64,000 bases of DNA from S5-327 sp965200975 (lineage in GTDB: Bacteria > Chloroflexota > Dehalococcoidia > Lucifugimonadales > Australimonadaceae), in contig OZ241740.1 of assembly GCA_965200975.1 (NCBI GenBank), positions 806,001 to 870,000 on the forward strand, in the 5' to 3' direction. Positions 1 to 9,230 of the stretch are shown here, in pieces. The notes beneath the pieces are model-generated. The model was given only the letters and a program-made list of their open reading frames with translations. It was not told the DNA's origin and did no database searches. Each line of letters starts with the position of its first letter. The first letter of the stretch is position 1. Both the position numbers and the translations under genes were made by a program.

Positions 1-1
1 G

Positions 2-1030
<1,029 letters not shown>

Positions 1031-1060
1031 CCCGCTTGTCCCGAATGCAAGCTTTACGGA

Positions 1061-1084
1061 GGGGCGCCGCACAGCCGTCGCCCC
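1061..1084. terminator. GC-rich hairpin between convergent genes
   Basis: GGGGCG and CGCCCC form a 6-bp stem with a 12-nt loop between the ends of the threonine synthase and RRM genes. There is no T-run on either side, so intrinsic termination is uncertain. Confidence 0.3.
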
Positions 1085-1111
1085 CCGCTTACGATCCGGA
1101 GGGGAGCAGTC

Positions 1112-1381
1112 CTAGAAGCGCTGCTCGCGAGGGCGCGCTTCGTTGACGACCAGCGCCCTGCCCTCGACGGAGTAGCCGTTGAACATCTGGACGGCCTTGT
1201 CCTTGTCGCCGGCGTTCTCCATCTCGACAAAGCCGAAGCCGCGGGGCCGGCCGGTTTCGCGGTCGGTCGGAATGTGGACGGACACCACTGGCCCGGCCTG
1301 CTCAAACAGTCCTCGCATATCGTCCTGAGTCATCCTGAACGGCATATTGCCCACGAATAGGCGGTTGGTCTCACCTGCCAC
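1112..1381 (-). CDS. Single-RRM RNA-binding protein
   Basis: An 89-residue protein that is essentially one RNA recognition motif. RNP2 is at residues 8-13 (LFVGNM) and RNP1 at residues 46-55 (RPRGFGFVEM), with the RNA-stacking aromatics present. Stand-alone RRM proteins of this size occur in cyanobacteria and other bacteria and bind single-stranded RNA, often in cold or stress responses; that role is family knowledge, not shown here. I chose the GTG at 1381 because a strong GGGAGGA lies 7 nt upstream; an in-frame ATG at 1399 would place that Shine-Dalgarno inside the gene. The tail is short and basic (RPREQRF). Confidence 0.85.
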   Translation of the reverse strand: MAGETNRLFVGNMPFRMTQDDMRGLFEQAGPVVSVHIPTDRETGRPRGFGFVEMENAGDKDKAVQMFNGYSVEGRALVVNEARPREQRF

Positions 1382-1765
1382 GTACGTATCCTCCCTCATC
1401 TCGCTCGTAGGATCGAGCCCTGCTTGATGGGCCGGGACTCGTCCATTGCACGCCGGGCGGCGCCGAATAAGGCGCGCCGTAGTTCGCGGGCCGTCCAGCG
1501 TCGGCAGGCGCATTGTAGCCCTGCGGTCGGCTAGTGACAAGTAAGGGCTATCGACGGCGAATATCGCAACAAGACGCGCGCCAATCGGAGGAATGCCGCC
1601 AAATCAGTCGTCCGTAGCTTACGTTCTCTCCCCGCATCTGTTCATCGGGGCTAAGGCGGCGGCGCCATTGCGGGGGCGCGGGGCATTCGTACATAATGAG
1701 CGCGTTCAATCTCCCCGGTTGCGGGCCGTCCCATAGCCGCCAACCTAACGACTACCGGAGCAGCG
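1382..1765. other. Divergent intergenic region, 384 bp
   Basis: This stretch lies between the RRM gene (minus) and the molybdenum hydroxylase operon (plus), so it should hold promoters for both. Apart from the RRM Shine-Dalgarno (about 1388-1394) and a GGAG before the TTG start at 1766, I recognise no defined element. The RRM leader could be long. Confidence 0.4.
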
Positions 1766-2635
1766 TTGCATCCCTTCAAGTACGTCGCAGCACAAACCCT
1801 GGACGAGGCGGTCGCCGTGCTTGCGGAGTATGGCCCCCGCGCCAAGCCGATAGCGGGCGGCACCGATGTGCTCGTGCAGTTGCGCGGCGAACGCTTCGAG
1901 ATCGACGCCATCGTCGACGTGAAGGGCATCCCCGAGCTGACTGCGCTTGCGCTCAATGGCGGTCTCGCCATCGGCGCGGCGACGCCCTGCTGCCGCATAT
2001 ACGAGGATGCGGCAGTGAGCCGGACGTACCCCGGCCTCATCGACGCCGCGTCGCTGATCGGGGGCATCCAGATACAGTCGAGGGCGAGCCTTGGCGGCAA
2101 CCTGTGCAACGCCTCCCCGAGCGCGGACGGGATAGGTCCGCTGATCGTCCACTCGTGCGTCGCGCGCATCGCAGGCCCTAACGGCGAACGAACGCTTCCT
2201 GTCGAGGAGTTCTGCACCGGCCCGGGACGGAACGCGCTGCAGGACGGCGAGTTGCTGACGACGATCGAGGCGCCGTTGCCGCCTCGAGGGTTCGGCGCCG
2301 CCTATCAGCGGTTCATTCCCCGCAACGAAATGGATATTGCGGTCGCCGGCGTAGCGAGCGCAATCACCCTCGATGAGTCAGGGACTATCGCGTCGGGCCG
2401 CATCGCGATGGCGGCGGTCGGGCCGACGCCGATTCTTGCCCAAGGCGCTTCGGCGTTCCTGGAGGGCAAGCCCGCAACCCCGGAAACATTCGCCGAAGCA
2501 GGCGAGATCGCCTCATCCGAGGCCTCTCCGATAGAGGATATGCGCGGGACGCCTGCGCAGCGGCTGGAGCTGGTGAAGGTGCTCGCCCGCCGCACGCTGG
2601 GCGTCGCCTGCGAACGAGCCCAAGCCAATCGCTGA
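1766..2635 (+). CDS. Molybdenum hydroxylase FAD-binding subunit (CoxM/XdhB type)
   Basis: The medium subunit of a xanthine dehydrogenase-family enzyme passes electrons from the Fe-S subunit to FAD. The 289-residue sequence has the family FAD motifs: KPIAGGTDVLVQ near residue 31 and the second glycine-rich motif SRASLGGNLCNASPSAD near residue 110. Length is normal. The start is TTG, with GGAG 5 nt upstream; the first residues (MHPFKYVAA) match the usual N-terminus. It is followed after 8 nt by the Fe-S subunit and then the large subunit, so the three genes form one operon and one enzyme. The substrate cannot be read from sequence. Confidence 0.9.
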   Translation: MHPFKYVAAQTLDEAVAVLAEYGPRAKPIAGGTDVLVQLRGERFEIDAIVDVKGIPELTALALNGGLAIGAATPCCRIYEDAAVSRTYPGLIDAASLIGGIQIQSRASLGGNLCNASPSADGIGPLIVHSCVARIAGPNGERTLPVEEFCTGPGRNALQDGELLTTIEAPLPPRGFGAAYQRFIPRNEMDIAVAGVASAITLDESGTIASGRIAMAAVGPTPILAQGASAFLEGKPATPETFAEAGEIASSEASPIEDMRGTPAQRLELVKVLARRTLGVACERAQANR

Positions 2636-2643
2636 GAGCGTTT

Positions 2644-3132
2644 ATGACACAGACTCACAACCCCGTGCCCAAGATTCCGGTCTCCTGCGAAATCAACGGT
2701 CAGCCCACGGAGTTCCTGACGGCGCCGCATCAGTCGTTGCTGGAGACGTTGCGAGAGACGCTCGGCTTGACCGGAACGAAAGAGGGCTGCAACGACGGCA
2801 ACTGCGGCGCCTGCACCGTGTCGCTCGACGGGCGGATCGTGGATGCTTGCCTTGTGCTTGGCGCCGAGGTGAACGGACGGAAGGTGGAGACCATCGAGGG
2901 GATGGCGCCGCCTCACGGACTGCATCCTCTGCAGTCGGCGTTCCTCGAAGAGGCTGCGCTGCAGTGCGGCATCTGCACGCCGGGCTTCCTTATGGCGGCG
3001 AAAGGGCTGCTCGATAGAGAGCCCCATCCCGACGAGCGGCGCATCCGGCTCTGGCTCGCAGGGAACCTCTGCCGCTGCACCGGGTACGACAAGATTGTGC
3101 GGGCGGTCGAGAAGGCCGCCGCTACAGAGTAA
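2644..3132 (+). CDS. Molybdenum hydroxylase [2Fe-2S] subunit (CoxS/XdhC type)
   Basis: The small electron-transfer subunit carries two [2Fe-2S] clusters. The N-terminal ferredoxin-like cluster is bound by C49, C54, C57 and C69 (GCNDGNCGACTV then DAC). The C-terminal four-helix cluster is bound by C108, C111, C143 and C145 (QCGICTPGF and CRCTGYDKI). All eight ligands are present and the 162-residue length is typical. It sits between the FAD and Mo subunits in the operon. Confidence 0.95.
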   Translation: MTQTHNPVPKIPVSCEINGQPTEFLTAPHQSLLETLRETLGLTGTKEGCNDGNCGACTVSLDGRIVDACLVLGAEVNGRKVETIEGMAPPHGLHPLQSAFLEEAALQCGICTPGFLMAAKGLLDREPHPDERRIRLWLAGNLCRCTGYDKIVRAVEKAAATE

Positions 3133-3198
3133 CGGCGGTAACGGCGCGGAAACCGCTGCCGGCGGGCGGCGCGCACAGCCTTTGCGGAGGATTCGCGA

Positions 3199-5505
3199 AT
3201 GACCACGACAGCAGACAAACCCTCCCGGGACTTTAAGGTGGTGGGCACGAGGCCCGTGCGCCACGACGGCGTTGACAAGGTGCTCGGACGCGCGCAGTAC
3301 GGCGGCGACGTAAAGCTTCCGGGGTTGGTTCAGGGGGCGGTGCTCCGCAGCCCGTACGCGCACGCCGTTATCAAGAGCATCGACGCCTCGGCTGCTGAGG
3401 CGGCGCCCGGCGTGCTGGCGGTCATCACCGGCGCCGATATGGCTGTTGCGGCGCCGAAAATGATGGACTTGGGCGAAGAGGTGACGGACGCGAAGTGGGC
3501 GAGTCAGCGCGTAATGGCTCACGACAAGGCGATCTATCGGGGCCACCCCGTCGCCGCCGTCGCCGCCGTCGACCTCAACGCCGCGCTCGAGGCGCTCAAG
3601 CTCATCGAGGTCGAGTACGAGCCGCTAAAGGCGGTCATTAGCCTCGAAGACGCCATGGCGCCGGACGCGACGATCATCCACGACGACCTCGTCGGCGACC
3701 ACCTCGGCGAAAAAGTGACCGGCACCAACATCGCTACCCATACCCGGTCGGAGTTCGGCGACCCCGAGGCGGGATTCGCGGCGTCGGCCCATGTGCTCGA
3801 ACGCACGTACACCATCTCGCGGGCGCACCAGGGCTACATCGAGCCTCACAACGGCACGGCGTTCTGGGACCCGAACGACAAGCTTACGGTGTACACGAGC
3901 ACCCAGGCGCCGTTCGGCGTGCGCAACAGCCTGGCCACAATCCTCCGCCTGCCGGTGTCGGATATCCGGGTCGTTCCCATGGAGATCGGCGGAGGGTTCG
4001 GCGGCAAGATAGGGCTGTACCTGGAGCCTCTGGCGGCGGTGCTCTCGAAGAAGTGCGGCAGGCCCGTAAAGCTCGTTATGGAGCGGAAGGCGATATTCGA
4101 CGCGACCGGTCCGGGGCCGGGCGGGCAGGTCACCGTGAAGATGGGCGTCGACGCGGAAGGAAAGATTCTCGCGGCGACGGCGGACATCCGGTATATGGCC
4201 GGCGCCTACCCGGGATCTCCCATAAGCGCGGCCACCGCGGGAGTGTTCGCCTGCTACAACGTGCCGAATGTGCGCATCGACGCTTACGACGTCGTGATCA
4301 ACATGTCGAAGACGGCTGCCTACCGCGCTCCCGGAACGCCGCAGGCGACGTTCGCCAGCGAGTCGCTCGTCGGCGAGCTCTGCCAGCAGATAGGCATGAA
4401 CTCTATGGACTTCCACCTGCTGAACGCCTCGAAAGAAGGCACGCGCCGGCCCGACGGCCCGGTCTTCCCGCGCGTCGGCAACGTCGAGTGTCTCGAGGCT
4501 GTCCGGGACTCCGACCACTTCCGCAGCGAACTACTCCGTCAGACGCCGGACGGCAAGCTGCGAGGCCGGGGCATGGCCAGCGGTTTCTGGAACGGCGTGG
4601 GCAACAAGTCCACGGTGACTATCAACGTCAACGACGACGGCGTCGTGTCGCTCGTCGAAGGCAACCCCGACATCGGCGGCACGCGCACCACTATTGCAAT
4701 GCAGGCTGCCGAGGTGCTCGGCCTGCCCGCCGAGGATGTCCACCCCGTAGTGGCGGACACCGACAGCGTGGGCTACAACGACCTTACCGCAGGAAGCCGC
4801 ACGACCTATGCAAGCGGTCAGGCGGCGATCGAGGCGGCTCGCCAGGTCGTCGAGGAGATCAAGAAGCGGGTAGCTATGGTGTGGGAGACGGAACCCGAGA
4901 ACGTCGAGTTCGACGGAGGCGTCTTCAGCAACAAGGTCGCGCCCGACCAGCAGATGACGTTCCGGGAAGCCGCACGAAAGCTGGGGCAGACCGGCGGCCC
5001 CGTAGCGAAGACAGGCTCCGTGAACGTGCGCGGCTCCGGCGGCGGCAGCTTCGCGACACACCTGGTCGATGTCGAAGTAGACCCGGACACGGGCAAAGTG
5101 CAGGTCATCCGCTACACCGCCGCACAGGACGCGGGCAAGGCCGTGCATCCCTCGTATGTCGAAGGGCAGTTCCAGGGAGGCGCCGCGCAAGGCATCGGCT
5201 GGGCGCTCAACGAGGAGTACTACACCAGCCCGGACGGCGTCATGCTCAACTCCAGCTTCCTCGACTACCGGATGCCAACGTCCCTCGACCTGCCCAAAAT
5301 CGAGACGATCATCGTCGAGGCGCCGAACGCGAACCACCCGTTCGGCGTGCGCGGTATCGGGGAGACGGGCATCGTTCCGCCGGCGCCGGCAGTGGCCAAC
5401 GCTATCGCGGACGCGCTGGGGGTGCGCCTCTACCAGACGCCGATGAACCCGGGCCGCATCCTCGATGCGCTGGCCCAAAAGCGGAACGGCAAGAACGGGG
5501 CGTAG
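3199..5505 (+). CDS. Molybdenum hydroxylase large subunit (CoxL/XdhA type)
   Basis: The catalytic subunit binds molybdenum-cytosine dinucleotide or molybdopterin and hydroxylates a small organic substrate. At 768 residues it is full length. The Mo-site region has the GGGFGGK loop near residue 263 and the catalytic glutamate in RGIGETG near residue 722. The active-site loop reads AAYRAPGTPQ, not the AYRCSFR of form I CO dehydrogenase, so it is not a CO-oxidising enzyme by that criterion. GGAGG lies 9 nt before the ATG. It completes the operon begun at 1766, and its stop is followed 5 nt later by the MoaD-like gene. Confidence 0.93.
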   Translation: MTTTADKPSRDFKVVGTRPVRHDGVDKVLGRAQYGGDVKLPGLVQGAVLRSPYAHAVIKSIDASAAEAAPGVLAVITGADMAVAAPKMMDLGEEVTDAKWASQRVMAHDKAIYRGHPVAAVAAVDLNAALEALKLIEVEYEPLKAVISLEDAMAPDATIIHDDLVGDHLGEKVTGTNIATHTRSEFGDPEAGFAASAHVLERTYTISRAHQGYIEPHNGTAFWDPNDKLTVYTSTQAPFGVRNSLATILRLPVSDIRVVPMEIGGGFGGKIGLYLEPLAAVLSKKCGRPVKLVMERKAIFDATGPGPGGQVTVKMGVDAEGKILAATADIRYMAGAYPGSPISAATAGVFACYNVPNVRIDAYDVVINMSKTAAYRAPGTPQATFASESLVGELCQQIGMNSMDFHLLNASKEGTRRPDGPVFPRVGNVECLEAVRDSDHFRSELLRQTPDGKLRGRGMASGFWNGVGNKSTVTINVNDDGVVSLVEGNPDIGGTRTTIAMQAAEVLGLPAEDVHPVVADTDSVGYNDLTAGSRTTYASGQAAIEAARQVVEEIKKRVAMVWETEPENVEFDGGVFSNKVAPDQQMTFREAARKLGQTGGPVAKTGSVNVRGSGGGSFATHLVDVEVDPDTGKVQVIRYTAAQDAGKAVHPSYVEGQFQGGAAQGIGWALNEEYYTSPDGVMLNSSFLDYRMPTSLDLPKIETIIVEAPNANHPFGVRGIGETGIVPPAPAVANAIADALGVRLYQTPMNPGRILDALAQKRNGKNGA

Positions 5506-5510
5506 ACGCC

Positions 5511-5789
5511 TTGGCGGTTGTCTTCCTGCAGACGCCACTGCGCCGCTTTATCGACGGTCAGCCCTGCGTCGAGGCGCCCGGCCGGACGCTTCGCGAACTC
5601 ATCGACAACCTCGAGGAGCGCTATCCCGGCATTCGGGAGCGCCTCGTCAACCCGGAGGAGAGCGGAAAGCTCGCCCTCGGCCTGGCCGCTGTCGTGGACG
5701 GCGAACCGACGAATATGGGCCTGCTGACTACGCTCGACGAGCGCTCCGAAGTGCACTTCCTGCCCGCAATCGCCGGGGGAAAGGACTGA
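5511..5789 (+). CDS. MoaD/ThiS-like ubiquitin-fold protein
   Basis: A 92-residue beta-grasp protein resembling MoaD, the sulfur carrier of molybdopterin synthase. The diglycine needed for thiocarboxylation is near but not at the end: the sequence finishes AIAGGKD. The family either ends in GG or is trimmed to it, so removal of KD would be needed for a sulfur-carrier role. The start is TTG at 5511, 5 nt after the large-subunit stop, with no clear Shine-Dalgarno, suggesting translational coupling. Its place in the molybdenum hydroxylase operon supports a cofactor-related role. Confidence 0.72.
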   Translation: MAVVFLQTPLRRFIDGQPCVEAPGRTLRELIDNLEERYPGIRERLVNPEESGKLALGLAAVVDGEPTNMGLLTTLDERSEVHFLPAIAGGKD

Positions 5790-5796
5790 TCCGCGA

Positions 5797-6960
5797 ATGC
5801 GCCTCGCGTCCCGCATGTCCCGCCTCGGCACCGAGACCGCGTTCGAGGCGCTCGCCCGCGCCAAGGCGCTCGAGGCGCAGGGACGAAGCATCGTCTTCCT
5901 GGGCATCGGCGAGCCGGACTTCGATACCCCGGATCACATCGTCGGCGCCGCCAAGGACGCGCTCGACAGCGGCTACACCCACTACGTCCCCTCCCCGGGC
6001 GTCGCCGAGGCGCGAGAGGCGATTGCGGCGGACGTGAGCCGCAGGCTCGACTGCGAGATCCCGGCCTCGCGCGTGGTCGTGACTCCCGGGGGCAAGCCAA
6101 TTATGTTCTTCACCATCCTCGCGCTTGCAGAGGAGGGCGACGAAGTCGTCTACCCCAATCCGGGCTTCCCTATCTACGAGTCAATGATTCGGTTCGCGGG
6201 CGCCGAGCCCGTCCCGATGCAGCTGCACGAGGAGCTCGGCTACAACCCCGACCCGGACGACCTGGAGCGCCTCGTCACGCCGCGCACCCGGCTGATCATC
6301 GTGAACTCCCCCAACAATCCTTGTGGAAGCGTCGTTCCCGAGGCGACGCTTGCGCGCATCGCCGAGCTTGCCGCGGAGTACGACTGCGTAGTGCTGGCCG
6401 ACGAGATATACAAGGACTTCTACTACGAGGGGTCGCACAGATCCATCACGCAGTTCCCCGGTATGTGGGAGCGCGCCGTAGTGCTTGACGGCCTCTCGAA
6501 GAGCTACGCGATGACAGGATGGCGCGTCGGTTACGGCGTGCTGCCGGAGCCGCTCGTGGAGCCGGTGACCCGGCTGGTGACGAACAGCGTTTCGTGCACG
6601 GCGGCGTTCAGCCAGATGGCCGCCGTCGCAGCAGTGCAGGGGCCGCAGAGCTCCGTAACGGAGATGGTCGCGGAGTTCCGCGAGCGGCGCGACCTTCTGG
6701 TAAGCGGACTGAACGCGCTGACTGGCGTCTCGTGCCCGATGCCTGCAGGCGCTTTCTACGCCTTCCCGAACATTACCGGCACAGGGCTGACCAGCGCCGA
6801 GTTCGAGCGCGGAGCATTGGAGCAGGCTGGCGTTTCGCTGCTCGCAGGCACATCGTTCGGCAAGTTCGGCGAGGGCTACGCGCGCATCTCGTTCGCCAAC
6901 TCGCAGGACAACATCCGCGAGGCGCTGTCGCGCCTCAACGCCTGGCTCTCAGCCCGCTAG
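5797..6960 (+). CDS. PLP-dependent class I/II aminotransferase
   Basis: A 387-residue fold-type I aminotransferase of the aspartate/alanine group. The Schiff-base lysine is K235 in DGLSKSYAMTGWRVGY. Other cofactor contacts are N174 in NSPNNPCG and D202/Y205 in ADEIYKDF. A C-terminal arginine for the substrate carboxylate lies in YARISFANS. The ATG is 7 nt after the MoaD-like stop, so it is the last gene of the plus-strand operon. The amino-acid substrate is not determinable; transamination of a product made by the upstream hydroxylase is possible but is inference. Confidence 0.88.
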   Translation: MRLASRMSRLGTETAFEALARAKALEAQGRSIVFLGIGEPDFDTPDHIVGAAKDALDSGYTHYVPSPGVAEAREAIAADVSRRLDCEIPASRVVVTPGGKPIMFFTILALAEEGDEVVYPNPGFPIYESMIRFAGAEPVPMQLHEELGYNPDPDDLERLVTPRTRLIIVNSPNNPCGSVVPEATLARIAELAAEYDCVVLADEIYKDFYYEGSHRSITQFPGMWERAVVLDGLSKSYAMTGWRVGYGVLPEPLVEPVTRLVTNSVSCTAAFSQMAAVAAVQGPQSSVTEMVAEFRERRDLLVSGLNALTGVSCPMPAGAFYAFPNITGTGLTSAEFERGALEQAGVSLLAGTSFGKFGEGYARISFANSQDNIREALSRLNAWLSAR

Positions 6961-6988
6961 CCGACGGACTACGCCCCTTGCCTGCGCC

Positions 6989-9226
6989 TCACGCGCTCCC
7001 GGCGCGTTCCTGCAGGGCGCGGTAGACCTTCTCCGCCGTTACGGGCGCGTCGGCAATGCGGACGCCTGCAGCGTCGGCGACGGCGTTCGCCACCGCCGCG
7101 CTCACGCCTTCGATGGCGTACTCGCCGATGCCTTTCGTGCGGTAAGGCCCTACGCCCTCCTCCGACTCAACGAGCGCAGTCCGCAGCTCCGGAAGGTCGG
7201 CGATGGAGGGCAGCTTGTAATCCGCAAGGCTCGGGTTGATCACGCGGCCCGCGTCGAGCGCGAGCTCCTCGGTGAGCGCGTGCCCAACGCCTTGCACTAC
7301 GCCTCCGTTGATCTGCCCCTGATGGCCGACGGGATTGATGACGACGCCGACATCGTGCGCGCTCGTGAGCCTCAACAGCTCCACTGCGCCCGTTTCAGGG
7401 TCGACGCGCACCTCCGCGACCTGCGCCATGGCCGAGGCTATCGGCGAACGCTCATGCTCGTTATTCGTGGCGCGCCCCGCGACGGGAAACTCCGCCTTCG
7501 CGACAAGCTCCGCCCAGAGCGCCGACTCTCCCGTGTCGGCTCGCGTCAGGGCGTCGCCGGCAAGCGCGATGCGCTCCGCGGGCCAGCCGAGCAGCCGCGC
7601 CGCAAGCTGGAAGAGCGCGGTCTTGGCGCTCACAGCAGCCTCGTACGCCGCCGGACCAGCCACGCGGGTGACCCGGCTCGCGCCGACGCCCGTGTCGAAG
7701 GGTCCGTCGTCCGAGTCCCACGCCTGCACAGCGATGACCTCGGGCGGAACGCCGAGCGCCTCGCCGACGATTTGCGCGAGCGCCGTGTACGAGCCGGTGC
7801 CTTGCTCGAACACCGACGTGTGCAGCAGCACCACGCCATCGGGACGAAACGTGACGGCTGCCGACGACACTCCCTCGCCCTGGTCTTTGTAGGCGAGGGA
7901 TATTCCGCGTCCTACATAGCGCGGCTTGGGGCTGTAGTAGCCCGACGCGCGGAGGGCGGCCTCGAGCGTCTCCTCGGGGCGCATAGTGAGTCCGGGCATG
8001 CCGTTGGCGAGCTCCTCGCCGCTGCGCACGAGGTTCTTGCGGCGCAACTCGATAGGGTCGGCGCCGATCCGCCGGGCGATGACGTCCATATGAGACTCGA
8101 CGGCGAAGTTGGCCTGCACTGCGCCGGGGCCGCGGAAGAAGCCGCCGGGAATAGTGTTCGTGTAGACGTGCACGGCCTCTATGCGCGTGTGCGGAATACG
8201 GTAGGGGCCGGCTGCATGGCTCGCCCCGGGAAGATTGACGCCCGGCACGGGCTTGAACCCTCCGTACGCGCCGCTGTTGAACAGAAACTGCGCCTCGTGG
8301 GCCGTCAGCGTTCCGTTGCGCATTACGCCGGTGCGCATCCGCACGATGCTGGGATGACGGGGATTGGCCGCCGAGAACTCTTCGGCGAACGTCATAACGC
8401 TTTTGACTGGCCGCCCCGTCTTCTTTGCGAGGAAGTAACAGACGGGGATGTCCATCGGCGACCCCTTGCCCCCGAAGTCGCCTCCGATGGTCGAGTGCCG
8501 AACGACGATGCGCTCGGGGTCGAGGCCGAGGGCGTCGGCAAGGTTCAGTTTCAGGCGGTGCGGAGCTTTGTTGGGCGCCCATACCTGTAGCCGCCCATCG
8601 CCGTCGATCTGGACGACGCAGGAATGCGGCTCGAGGTATGCCTGATGCGCGCGCTGCGTCGTGTAGACGCCCTGGACGATGAGGTCGGCCTCAGCAAAGC
8701 CGCGCTCAGGATCTCCGCGGCCCCAGACATCGCTCACGAAAGCGTTGGACGGCTGCGCCAGTGGCGCCGGAAGGCCGTCGTAACCTTGCACGTCCGGGTG
8801 CAACAGCGGCGCGCCGTCGGCGAGCGCGTCTTCCGGCTCGAAGACGGCCGGCAGCTCCTCGTATGCGACTTCTATGAGATCGACGGCCCGCTGCGCCGTT
8901 TCGGCGTCGACTGCGGCGACGGCGGCGACGCGTTCGCCTGCGAAACGAACGCGGTCGACTGCGAGGACCGGCACGTCGCGCAGCCGGCGACCGTAGAGAA
9001 CGCCCGCGACATCGGCGCCGGCGAGCACTGCGTGAACGCCCGGAACCCGCTCAGCCTCGGAGGCGTCAATTCGCAGGATGCGCGCGTGAGGGAAAGGGCT
9101 GCGCAGCGCCTTCATCCACAGCATTCCCGGCAGGTCGGCGTCTGCTGCGTAGCGGGCTGCGCCGGAGGCCTTTGCGGCGCCGTCGACGCGGGGGGCTGCG
9201 GTTCCGATAACGCGGTGAGTCTGCAC
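6989..9226 (-). CDS. Molybdenum hydroxylase large subunit, second paralog
   Basis: A 745-residue xanthine dehydrogenase-family Mo-binding subunit. GGDFGGKG and the C-terminal catalytic glutamate in TKGIGEYAIEG are present. The active-site loop is FFRGPGAVQ, unlike CO dehydrogenase. I chose GTG at 9226 because GGGAG stands 7 nt upstream and the residues that follow (VQTHRVIGTAAPRVDG) match the family N-terminus; an ATG at 9325 would add 33 residues that overlap LigD. The start is 4 nt past the LigD stop, so translation is probably coupled. No FAD or Fe-S subunit lies nearby, so partners must come from elsewhere. Confidence 0.88.
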   Translation of the reverse strand: MQTHRVIGTAAPRVDGAAKASGAARYAADADLPGMLWMKALRSPFPHARILRIDASEAERVPGVHAVLAGADVAGVLYGRRLRDVPVLAVDRVRFAGERVAAVAAVDAETAQRAVDLIEVAYEELPAVFEPEDALADGAPLLHPDVQGYDGLPAPLAQPSNAFVSDVWGRGDPERGFAEADLIVQGVYTTQRAHQAYLEPHSCVVQIDGDGRLQVWAPNKAPHRLKLNLADALGLDPERIVVRHSTIGGDFGGKGSPMDIPVCYFLAKKTGRPVKSVMTFAEEFSAANPRHPSIVRMRTGVMRNGTLTAHEAQFLFNSGAYGGFKPVPGVNLPGASHAAGPYRIPHTRIEAVHVYTNTIPGGFFRGPGAVQANFAVESHMDVIARRIGADPIELRRKNLVRSGEELANGMPGLTMRPEETLEAALRASGYYSPKPRYVGRGISLAYKDQGEGVSSAAVTFRPDGVVLLHTSVFEQGTGSYTALAQIVGEALGVPPEVIAVQAWDSDDGPFDTGVGASRVTRVAGPAAYEAAVSAKTALFQLAARLLGWPAERIALAGDALTRADTGESALWAELVAKAEFPVAGRATNNEHERSPIASAMAQVAEVRVDPETGAVELLRLTSAHDVGVVINPVGHQGQINGGVVQGVGHALTEELALDAGRVINPSLADYKLPSIADLPELRTALVESEEGVGPYRTKGIGEYAIEGVSAAVANAVADAAGVRIADAPVTAEKVYRALQERAGSA

Positions 9227-9230
9227 GCGG

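Noticed and set aside
3199..5505. Form I aerobic CO dehydrogenase
   Set aside because: The active-site loop is AYRAPGTPQ rather than AYRCSFR in this and differs in the other two large subunits.
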